Positions 39,101-51,100 of a stretch of DNA of 64,000 nucleotides are shown here, piece by piece. Source of the stretch: Numida meleagris (lineage: Eukaryota > Chordata > Aves > Galliformes > Numididae). The notes under the pieces were generated by a model that saw only the letters and a program-made list of their open reading frames with translations, was not told the DNA's origin and made no database searches. The stretch is from contig NC_034424.1 in NCBI RefSeq assembly GCF_002078875.1, positions 7,791,586-7,855,585 on the forward strand, in the 5' to 3' direction. Both the position numbers and the translations under genes were made by a program. Numbering within the stretch: position 1 is the first letter of the stretch; the number at the start of each line of letters is the position of its first letter.

Positions 39101-42100
39101 CTTTGTGTTCACTTTGAGATTGATACCGTTGGTCAATCTCTGAATGGAACAGCAAGAACATCACTCAGTTTGAGGCACAAATGGAAAATATTTTCCAGTT
39201 TTAAACAATGCCCTAGTAGCTTCCCATCATTCACATGTTGGTATTGGAAGCTACGCAGACGACTTAGCATCAGCAGATCTACTCTGTACCTTCCCTGTAT
39301 TTATTTGGTTGGTTTTGTATGACATCGCTTTATTTCTCTGTATTTAAGGGGCCACCCTCATCCGGCTTTTGAAAGTGATGAGCTTTGTCTCTGGTGGCTG
39401 TGAGCATGAGAGAGTCTGAGTCAGACCCCCGGACTGGGAAGTCTGAGGTAAAACCAATGGATGTTGAAGAACGAGCCCTTTTTCAGCCATGGGATTGCTA
39501 AACCATTCAGTACAATGTGGCCTTTTCCAACAACCACCCAGAGCCGGGACATGTGCATTACTGACAGAAGAGATGAGATTTTCACACAGTCTCTTAACTC
39601 TTAAGAGTGGGAGGTTAAGAAAAGTCTCTTGTTGCATAAAAGTGGGGATAACTGGGGACACTCTAAGCGGCAAGTGACATTTGCTACCGAGCTGTTTATA
39701 AAAATGCAGTTATGTTCTAATAGAAGACCAGGCCTGAAGCGTTAGGATTTTATTCACTCACGCTCTCATAGACATGAAAAGTATCTCGGCACGGAAAGGA
39801 GTGCACAGCTCTGATCCTTCCCATGTTAGGAAGTCTTTCAGTATTTAAAGCAAAACCGAACCCTGCATGTAGTGGGTTTATCCTGGGAAATGGGGTGATT
39901 TGGATTCAGGCAATCTGAACAGGGATACAGGTTTCATCTGATGTTACCGAGTCAAACCTATTTCTATTTATGACCCACACTTCAATTCATTTATGACTCT
40001 GGTTGCTGTGACAGTGGCACAGCTCAGAGTAAACACTCAACCTGTTTGCATAAGCTTAGCAATTCATCTGAAAAGCTCAAGGCAGCCAAGAACATATCAC
40101 TGGTAAACATTACATCACCTATACTGTAAAAGACAGACAAGAGAGTCACAATAAGGAAGTAGCAGGGAAACGGGTGCACCTGGAACAAGGGTTGTTTTCC
40201 CCACATAGAAGCAAAAGCTTTTCTCCTCCGTGACAAAAGAGAGACGTCAAGGCTGCACCCCTATACAGGGAGAGGCTGCAGGATGGAGGGCACGCGTGAT
40301 GCTGCTAGAGCCCCCTCAGAGATCACCAGGTTGGGAAGCTTTTCTTCTTTTGTAACCAGTGGGTGTGATTCTGTTGGTGCAGCGAAGGAGCAGTGGGAAA
40401 CAAGAGTGGCAAAAACACACCCTCTGGACTTCAGACCAGAGCATGGCTTAGAATGGGAACGGCTCCCCAGTCCTTCTGCTTCCTGGCACAACCCCCCTGA
40501 ATCCGACCCCTTCCCCTCTCCCCAGTGCTTGCAGGACTGTCTGCTAACAGATTCTTGACAGGATGGAGGTGGGGACAATTTCCTTCTTAAGATATGTAAG
40601 TGTGTGCGGAGAAGCTGGTCCGGGAATAAAGGCAGATGTCAGATTTGGTAGTCTTCCAAAAAATAAGTCTGGGAAGGATTCAAGGGGAAAACACAGGTAT
40701 GAACAATGTACACATCACCCTCTCTCCTTCAGCAGTCCTGCTTAGGTCTGTGTGTTATGACTCAGGGATGTTTTGAGAAGCACAGCCAAGCCTGAAATGC
40801 AGAGGAGCTGGGAGCTCAATGCCCTGGCACCCCGCTGAAAATATCCTGACTGCTTACAAGGGTTACTGTCCCCAGCTGTGACCCAGCAAGCCACCCCTCC
40901 TGGCAGAGCACTTGGCGAATCCTTAAATCCCCAAGGACTTCAACAGCATAGGAATGCATTGTCAGGGCAGCATCCCACTGGAACCTGATGCAATCTCCTT
41001 CTCCTGCGTCCCTCTCCTAAATGCTGATGCTTTCTTCTGCTGGCACCAATTAAATAGAGCATGGATTCTTTTTATTGTTCAAATTAAAATACGGTGACTG
41101 CTACCATCTATCTACTTTGTAAGTTTCTGCAGGTGAGGGAGACCCCAGCTGTGCAGAACTGAAAGAGAAACACAGGAGCCATCTGGACAATTTAAGACAA
41201 ACTTCCCTCTTGCTGGCTCACAGACTGAAGGTACAGTAAGCAATCCAAGCAAAAAGCAATTTCAGTGCAGCTATCAGAGGTAAAAAAAAAATCAAATCAA
41301 ATCAAAATTGCTAGCTATCCAAGGACACAGGCTGTAACTGGCATCAGCTGGTTCTGCAGCAGGTTTATAAAACCCATGTAGCTGCAAAGGAGAGGTGCAA
41401 AGCTTAATTCACTATTTGTTAATGACCTATTAGTGCTGGTGGTCAAGAACGCCTTGCTTTGTGCTAGCTGAAGCACAGAGAAGCGATTGGGCTGCCTTGC
41501 AAAGGAGAGGCCTTCCAGGATACAGCAGGGCTTGGTGGCACAGTACCTGTGCTGCTCTCTCTCAGTTTGCTGCCCTTTGGCACCCAGCTCTGAGGAGCCA
41601 CGTGACTCAGTTAAAAATCTCATGTACAACGAGTCATTTCCTACCATAGGCCCATCAGCTCCAGCAGAAGCAGCAGCTGACAGTGCTGAGTGAGAAAGCG
41701 AAGCTAGAGCTTCAGGAAAGCCAGAGGTTTTTGACTGACCTGCTTCAGAATGACTTAAAGGTGAGTGATTCCGGTTCCTGCGCTGCTGCTTTTGGATTTA
41801 GCAAAGCGTTCTCTGTGTTATTTTTTTTTTTTCATATGTTTTGTAAGCCCTTAGGATGAACACAGCTCTAAATAAGAAACAGTTGGCGAGCTGTGATGCT
41901 CCCTACCCTCCTTGCTCCTCAGTTTTTTCACTGTCAGTGAATTCTCACTAGTCCTTTAGCTCTTCGGGAATTACTGTTAAAATCAATATATCCAAGAGGG
42001 TAAGGGGAGAAGGCTTGAAAGTTCTGCCTTCCAAATAGATCACTCATGTGTGTGGACCATTTCTGTTTCTGTAGCTGTGCAGCAGTTCCAAAGGCAGATA

Positions 42101-45100
42101 CTCCTCTGTGCCAAAGTTGGACCATGCAGAGCAAACACGGGCAGGGCACCAGTCCGCAGGTGACAGCACAGCTGGCAGGTATGGAACGCGGTCAGCAGTG
42201 AGGCACTGCAGTGGTGCCATCATATGCCTTGGCATACATGGACATATCCTATGTGTACATCCCTGTGTTCATTTAAAGTGTCTTAGATTAAGGATGTGAT
42301 AACTGCTCCTAGACTCCTAGGGATACAGTTACAAGAAAGGAAACTTGCACAGGTAGAACTTCCAGTATTGATTAAAGATAAGCAGCATGTTAGTTTGAAG
42401 GAGATTCACCCTACTCGGAGGATTTCTCAAGGAAAGCTAGGGATTGAAACTTTCTAATTGCAACTAAGAAAAATTTCCTTCCTCTCCTACCTCCAGTGAT
42501 GAAGAGATGCATTTGCTGAAACAACTTCCACTGAATATGGAGAGAGATCACAGCCCAGAGGATTCCAAAACTGTGGGACAAAGGAAATCTCTGAGAGGAA
42601 GGAGTTCACATGGCTCAGCCCTTCATGAAGGTGAACCCTGAGTTTAAGGATTTGGTGGTATTGGGTGAACAGCAGTGTTTTCTAGCATGGCTTAAGGAAT
42701 ACTGTAGAATTCAAGAGTTGGAGCCATTAATCACAAATGTCATTAATTTCCCAGCTGATTCTGAAAATGTGTTTATATTCATTATGCATATCTAAATCAC
42801 ATGTGTACTCCTGACCATCCTAAAGGAAGTAATCTTGAGAGTTAGGAATGATTTACCCTAGTTGTAGGCCTCTCTTTTCTTTTTACCTGTTTATCTTGAT
42901 TTCAATTGAAAATGAGGTTAATGTTCAGAATTTGCTCCCGTGAGTGGACAGATGCCTTAATCCCCAACAAGCTGTTTGGGGACTAATGCTCAAATGCCAG
43001 AGTGCAAAGGGAACTATCCAGAGAGGTCCTAGTACCCAGTCAGTGACTGTGGCAGTGATGTGGTCCCCAGAGGCACAGGATGGGGTGGTTCCCCAACACC
43101 CCAAATTCAGGAATGGATGTTAACTCATGCACTGTGTGAGGCACCACAGCGGAAGCACGTTGCTCTAATCTACATTTGTCATGCCCGAATGTTTAGAAAC
43201 AAGATACATCACTCCATTTCTCTGTCTGTTAGATAATCTGTTTACAATGACTTGAAATCTCCCTCTGCTCAGGATCTCTGCTGGCAGAGGACACGGAGCC
43301 ACTGCACGGCCACCAAGGCCTGAACCTGCTGTCACCTCCGGTAGAGCTGCCCCATGGGGAGCCCTGCACAGAGGATGGCTCTGGGGAGAGCAGTGACCAG
43401 GCCAGCCAGGTAACGCCAGCTCCTCTGCTGACCTGTTGGGCTTGGGTCTCATTTTGTTTTATTAGTTCCTATGTGAAACTCGCCACCCATGTGACACTTC
43501 CTCAGTAATGTGGGGCTCTGCTCTGTCCCCAGTGGAGTGATGTCAGCCGGCACTATGGACGCTCCAGCTCCTTCTGCTGCTTCAGCCTGGCCATGGCGGA
43601 GCAGTGCCTGAGGGGAGAGGAGCTGCGCGCTCGCCACCAGGCCGCCCTCCTCGAGCTTCGCAGGAAAGCTCTTCGGGATAAAGCCAGAGCGGAGCTGGCC
43701 TGGCTGGGCCACCAGAGGCGGTGAGGGAAGCCCGGGGCACCGTGACATGGGCCTGCCCCGAGGCATGGGTCCCGCGCTGTGACATAGGGATGTAGCTCCC
43801 TGCTCTGTCAGAATGCTTTCTCCCTTGGGGAGCAAATATAAAATCCATTTCTTATGGAGCGAGTGCAGGTGAAGAAGCAGGAGAGGACCTTCCCAGTTTT
43901 ACTCTTTTCAGAGCATGACAGAAGCGACAACTGCAGCCTCCCTCGGGTTGGTGCGAGGTGTCCCCAGTGCTGCCTGGGCTGAGGCTGAGGCACAGCCACA
44001 GATGGTGGGAGCCCCTCTGGTGCAGGTGTCCATCTCCACTGACCCTCAGGGAGATCTGGTTTCCTAGTGCAGTTCAGTCCTGCATGGTGATGTACCCTCT
44101 CATCCCAGCAGGACCTTCTGCAGAGCCTTCCATGGCTACTGCAGCTCCACAGCTGTTTGGGGAGGAGCTTTGCTCCTGTGCATCATGGCTTCTTTTTTTT
44201 TTTCCCCCCCACACACTGTTGCATTCATGGCATTAAATTATCTGTCTGACTGTGGTACCTGTCCTCCTCTGGTTCTCAGCTGTCTGGAAATCCTGCAAGA
44301 TACTAAGGGAGCCTCTGCTGTGGCTGAGAAGCAGCGCAAAGTCCTAACAGAGCTGAAACGGGAGCAGGTAATACTACAAGAGCAGCCTGGGCTCACTGCA
44401 TCCTCCCCTTGCTTCATGCAACACTGGGAGGTGGTTGGAGCAAAGTTTAATATTGCTTTTTTGTATTTTTAGAGGGAAGAGGTCACTGGTGTTATTTCAT
44501 GTGCATTGTTGTGTTTTGTTTCCTACCTTGTGGTGCATTTTTTCATTCTTAGCTGTCTTTACTGCTTCCTTTTTCTGCTTTATATAGGTAGAAATACAAC
44601 ACCTGCAAAATATCTACAGAGCAGCCCATCAAGAAAGGAAGCTCTTATTAAAGCAACAAAGAGAAATCTTAATGATGCGACAGTCAACAGCAAAACTCCA
44701 GGACGAGCTGCATCATCTAACTGGGAAGAAAAAGGTTATCAAGTCACTTAATGAGTGGCAGCTTTTAATTGTACACGTGCAGGTAGCGCTGGGCTTGGAC
44801 TTGTGTGTTGGACTTGTGCTTATTCTCTTAAGAAAGAGAAGTTATTCGTTATTAGAATTGAATCTAAGATAAAGATTCTTTATGTAAGTGGTTCCTACCT
44901 GGATCTGAACAGGACTTCAGCACTTTCAGACCATTCAGTTCTCACATGACATCATTTGCGTTAAACTCATTTGTAGCCCACTGATTACTTTTGCAGTCCT
45001 AATGAGGCTGTTAATAGAAGTCTCTGTGCTGTTGTTGTTGTTTGTTTTATTTGGATGGATAAGAACAATGTCAGAGCTGGCCTTACAACTCATATCCAGG

Positions 45101-48100
45101 TGAAAACTTACAAAGCCCTTTTCCTTTCAGCTTTCCAGGAGCCCAGCAACTGAAGAAATAATTAAGCCAAAGATGAGACAGATTTCTAGTGCTATGTTAG
45201 ACTCCTCCTTGGCAGAATCTACAAGGCCCTATGTGCCTGGGCATAACCAGAATTGTGTCCAGCTAAAGAATAAACAAAGCAAGAAATATGATGGGTAAGT
45301 GAAACCCATTCCACAGTGATAGCTGAAGACAAAAACCAATCCAGTGGGGAAGACAGAAGCAGTTATAGCCCAGATAATTGTGTGAGGTTTAAATGCTCCC
45401 AAGGGGGCATTTTATAATGATAAGTTTTGAAAACCTCCGTGGTCAAGCAGTTGACGCATCAATATCCCTGCTTAACATTCTGACCGATATTGCCTCATTG
45501 ATTGTTTTGTGTGTCCTCTATTTGTTCAGTCTACCATCTCATATCTAAAATGGTAAGCTCAGTGGGGCAGGTACCAGCTTTCTGCAAGGTATGTGAATGG
45601 TTCCAAGTAAACTGAAGTCTGGATCCATGTCTGGAAATATATAAAGGTTATATACCACTTGCTAAACTCTTCAGGTAGAATACATTTACCAGTGTATGAC
45701 GTTTCCCTAGGATTATTTGTACTACAAACTGTTAAGCAGTATCTCAGTCTGTGGGACAGGAGCCTATTTCTGTAATGTTAAGAGCAACCGTAGCTTTGAC
45801 CGCAGACCTTGGTCAGTCCATTTCCATAGCATTAATAACCTGGATATTTCTTAACGATGCCATACAACGTCTAATGATAACTCACACTTTCATGATGACT
45901 TTCAACTACAAGCTCAAAGCACTTTGCAACTATATATTAATTAAACTTCCAAATACCCATATGAAATAAGTAGAAATGTATTGATCTAATTGGTGAAATT
46001 CACTCCTTTGTCATCTGCTGGCTCTAAGGCTGTGTATCACTTAACCCCTCAGAGCAGGTTTGTCTTTCACTTGGGATTTAGCCATGGAAGGCTTTTGTAC
46101 TATATGAGGCTTACCGCTATGCACAAACAGAAGCTTAGAGATGTCATGTAAAATACCCACAGTCACGTGTAATCAGGGAGTTCAGGGAGACTGCTCTGAG
46201 AAAGCACTGACATCCCATTCCCCAGATGCCCTAATCCCAGCACCCCAATTTGCTTTGCCCTGGGCAGGAGGTGCTGAGCAGTGCAGATGAGGACTCAGCA
46301 GTGTTCACACTGCTCAGAAGGGCAGTGGTCCAGATGGCTCAGATGAGCAAACATCTAGCTTGCTTCAGAAGGAGAAGCAACTGGAGGCAACTGGAAAAGC
46401 CCTCTCATTCAGTGTTCCCCAGGCCCTGTGCAGGCTGGCAAGTCAGGGCTGTGCATTTACTTACATTCCCCACAGGGAAAGGCTTTCAAATAAATCCCGT
46501 CATGGAATTGATCTATAACTCATGGTGTTATTGATTACAAGTCACAGGAATCTTTAAAAGGTTTCTTGGCTGGGCTTTCACTTCTTATTACTGACAAGCC
46601 TGCTCATAGGAGAACAGTGAATATTAATGTAAGTCTGGGGCAGACGGGGCCTGGTGGAACTCGATGCACCCAAACTCTGGCTGCTGCATTACTGTGTATA
46701 GATCTGTTTCCCGCAGAAGAGTGTAGAGTGGTAATTATGCTATCTACCCACCAGTGCAAGTATCTTAATATTTTATCCTGACCATGAAGATGGTTAATAA
46801 GCAGAGCTGTCAGGGATTGGAATGGGTTGGGAAATACTATTAAAAAAAAAAATAAGGTGTACTGAAGTAATAAATAAATTGTTAATGTGCAGAAAAAGCT
46901 GCTAGTTTGGGCTTTCATCAATGGATATCAGATACTAGAAACAAGGAATACATATATGAAATATTCTAAGTGGACAAGCTTTTGGCTAAGGATTGGGAAT
47001 GCATCTTCCAAATTGGGATACTTATTGTCATGTCCTTCAATACCTTATGGTCATGGGTGGATTTTTTTTTTTTTTTTTTTTGCATTTTCAGAGTTGATGA
47101 TTTTTTCTAGCCTTCTCCTATTCTTGTATGACTGTATAGAATACAGTATTGTAAGAGGAAGGGGAAGAGAGAAATAACTGGCTGTTTTATAAGCATGTGC
47201 ATTCAAGCACATGCCACTAGTGCAGGTACCATCACGGGCTACCAGAAACACTTAATTCATGGCTTTATTGGCTTTGCAAAGACTTGTTGTGACTGGGAAC
47301 ATGAAAACAATTCCCAGACATGAGTTTCTTGTCTAACTCTTTTCAGCTTTTCTACCAAGAATAAGAAAACACTGGTACAGTACCAGGAACTGACAGAGGA
47401 GCCCCTGAGTTTGGAGCAGTCCCTTGGTGCACAAGGTCCTGATGCATGTGGAACAGTAGCCAAGAAAGTCTGTGATGCCACCAGTCAAACCACAGGTGTG
47501 GTCTTTATGATCAAAAATGCCATAAACACATGTACCCAATTAAAAAAAAAAGACTTCTGTAGCCAACAGTGAACACTTAATCAAATTAAATTACTAAGGG
47601 GAGATGTTGAAATCTCAGCAGTTCTCTGGAGCAGTTCAAATGAACTTTTAGAAGAGGACTGTAAAGCTGATTTCTCTATGAGAGAGAACTTGTGATGCTT
47701 GTCTATTCCTTGGTTATCTCCAATGCGGGTTTTGGTACCAGGATCTGTTCAGGATTAGCGAGAAGAAAGCGTACGAAGTTGTAAATGGTCTTGTTGAGGT
47801 GGTATCTGTGCATAGATAGAGTGCGTAGAAACTTCTGGAAGTGAGAATTTCAGCTGCTGCTATGTAACTGGAAGATAAGTAGAGGGATGGTTGAATAAAT
47901 AAGGTCATTGCTCCTTTCAGCTTCTGCTGGCGTGACAAGGAGTGTGTAGGGCCAAAATAAAAACAATGGAAACAATCCATGTGTCAGCAAGTTTACAGTG
48001 AGAGGCTTGAGGATGCTTTCTGTTCTGTGTAGCTTATGCTGGGTCCAGGCAGAAGGCATCCTTCAAGAAACTGGTAAATCATACTTAATGCTATTATGTC

Positions 48101-51100
48101 CAATCTGTTTCAAGCACTTCAATCAAACTTTATTCCAGACAGAAAGAGAGACAATCTTCTCATTTATTATCTAAGTGTCTTGCTCACTGTACCCAATGCA
48201 TAAATCACTACTAGCTAAGATGGTGGAGATCTCTCGAAGGTTTATTATGAGATATGATTGCACTGCTTCCTTAGAACAAAATCATAACTTATTCTGATTG
48301 TGTCATTAACAATTACTTTCTTTTGAGGCACATTTACAATAATTTAAGGGTGTTCATTTCACAAGAACATAGATCAGTTGAAGATGGACTTTGACAGCGC
48401 ATTCTGGAGTTATTTTTGTTCCCAGGTTTAATCCTCAGTTCATATTTCTTGCTCTCAGTACAACGCAGAAAAATAAAACTGGCTATTATATATGAGTCAG
48501 TTCTATAATTTATAGAGTTCCAGGTATGCATAATCTCTGCATTATATGAAATATTGCACAAAGTATTTATTGGTTTGTTTTTTTCTAATTAACTGTATTC
48601 TCCATTTACTTGTAGATATTGTAGTGAGTGAGACTATAGGTTTGCGTAACTAAGAATTAGGAACAATGGTCTTGATGTTAGAAATTTTGCAGAGGCTACA
48701 TTGTTACTAAATTCTCAAGCCTACATCTTAGCATGTGGGAAAACAAATTGAAATAAATCCTGTCTCTCAGGTAAAGAGTTCTCTGTGGACTTGAATAGAT
48801 CACAATTTCATCATGAGTGTTTTGACTTCATTTTTATATTTGACTGGACTTGTGCTGTTTCATAACCTAGAATGCGAGTGGAAAGGCTTTGACGTGAACT
48901 CTAGTAGCAAGTCTTAGTCTCTTGGAGTCATGGCTACTTTGCGTGGTTGAGATGAAGAACCCCACATCTCCGTTCTGTGCTGAGCAATGTGTACGTTTCA
49001 GGTGATGATACACCATTCTTAGAAGACCAAGAGGATGATTCTGTGACAGTGGAGAAAGCACCCAGGGAGCAGAGAAGTCGCAGAACTTCTAGAGAAGAAG
49101 AAGACTCGTGTAGTCCATTTCAGGCACGTGTCAAGCTTACAATTCTTTTTCATCTTTGCATAAAGTTTTTGACAGAAGAAATCCATGGTATTGCCTGTCA
49201 TGGAGATATCACTTAGAACTCAGCTTGTACACAGAGAAGATGACCTTGTGTTGAAGTTCTGTTGTGCTGTGTTGCCCTTAAACCTGAAGGAATTTCAGTA
49301 GCAATTCATTTGGTATTCTTCAGTTTTTTTGCATATTCAGTACTTTTATATTATTTCTTTTTATCATTGCCTCTTCAGGCTGGGACAAGGAAGAAAGATC
49401 TTTCTTTTGATGACCAAGACAGTGAAAAAAGATCAGCACCAATTTCAAGTGAAGCTACAGTAATGAAAACTCAGTTAAGGAAAGAAAGTTCATTAGATGA
49501 GCCGAGGTACCATCTCTGTCAAGATCAAGACCTCCTGTCCAACCTTCTGCTTCTTATTGATGTGCCAAATGTTGCCTTGTTTGGGTTTGATGCTCATAGT
49601 GGGTTCTGTAGTGGAAACGGTGGGCAGGCCATAATGATCTTAACCTGGTAGTTTTTTCTCACAAAAGAATTTGATGTAATGTATGCTACATCCAGTGAAC
49701 ATGGTTTCTTTGAACATCTCATTCTTTTTGCGTCAGTTGAATGAATGTTGAAATCAGCTTCAGAAAATGTGTCTACAGAATGCTTTGGCCTAGACAGAAA
49801 GCATTCAAAGTAACAGTTGAAAACAAGGTGCTGCATTTCACATTCTGCTGTTTATAGGTAGCAAATACACCCAAAGAAACTTAGTGTTCCACATTAACAT
49901 TTCTGAATGCCTCTCAGTGCCGTGCGCTTCATAACTTCAGTTTTAAGTCAATTATAATGTTGTATTTTCAGGGGTAACCCAGATTCTGAAAGAAAATCAC
50001 AAATCATGCATGCAGGTGAAAAAGCACCTTCTGAAATCCTTTTTTCAGAAGGTAAGTGCCTTTTCCCCCATAGGGTTTCTATGGTTATTTGACATAATCT
50101 TAGTAATAGGTCTTCCTGGAGTTTTGTCTGTAGAGAATAATGGTCTACTTCTTGTACCAGGCACTGAAGTTCCTCTTTGAGATAAAATAATAGAGATCTT
50201 AACAAAAACTTTGCATTCAACCCTTCTGATCAACTATGTTGGACACTATTCTATTTACTTGTTCGCTACAGTACTGATTTCTTCATCTTTATTTGATAAG
50301 TCTGATTTATTTTTTATACTGTATGATATTAAAATAATCCTCCAGTTGACAGTGAATGTAATGCTGCTGATTTTTTTTAATGCAATTTACTGCTGAGGAT
50401 TAAATGGATTTGAATCTTGTTGCCTATCAGCAACCTCTTCTATAAAATGTTTTTTTGAATTTTTTTTTTTTTAGATGTTCCACATGAAGTGGAAATGTCT
50501 GCCCCCTGTAAGATCCATCAGGTGGATGGCAGTCAGTGTCTGAAGTCTTTGGACCATAATTATCAAGAAACTTCTGATGAAGAACTACACTTGAAAGCAT
50601 TTTCCGAAGGATTAGCTTCTACTGAGTCATTGTCCAAGTCAAACAACTTCTCTCCAAGCTCTGAAAACGCCAGATCTGACTGTTCTCTCCCAGATTTTCA
50701 GAAAGTGTCTGCAGTTTGGATTGATGTTTCAGAATGCTCAATTTCAGACTTTGAATTGGAGGTTCAAAATGGCGAGGACACAGATGTCAGTATCCCAGAA
50801 GAATTCCTCTATGATGCTTTTCCTAATACTCCAAAAGAGACACCATTAGCAATAGATTCTGTGAGGAAAACATTACATAGTGATGAACAAAATGAACATG
50901 GAGTGCCCAAGGATGACAGCAGCACAGAGATCTCATCACACTCTCAGAACTTCAAGAAATACCCTGCAGAGGCTTCAGCTCCTGGGTGCACTGGTCATTT
51001 GCTATCTTTCCTTCCAACAGACAAAGCAAATACCTCCAAAACAATGCTATTGAATTCCTCCCAGTTTGATAAACCTGCCAAGGGAATGGATAAGCCACAC

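Larger units (their letters stand above)
31725..41132 (+). other. CCDC187: large CCDC187 intron with unresolved exon(s)
   Basis: Exon 11 leaves in phase 2 and the strongest acceptor of exon 12 needs phase 1, so at least one exon of length 3n+2, or use of the alternative acceptor at 41149, must be assumed. CEP350 has several hundred residues at this position that have no visible counterpart here. Plus-strand candidates with splice-like ends are 31903-32078 and 40643-40696 (phase 2 to 2). On the minus strand an exon-like segment lies at 37409-37505. No transposon copy was recognised; the rest is unassigned. Confidence 0.6.
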
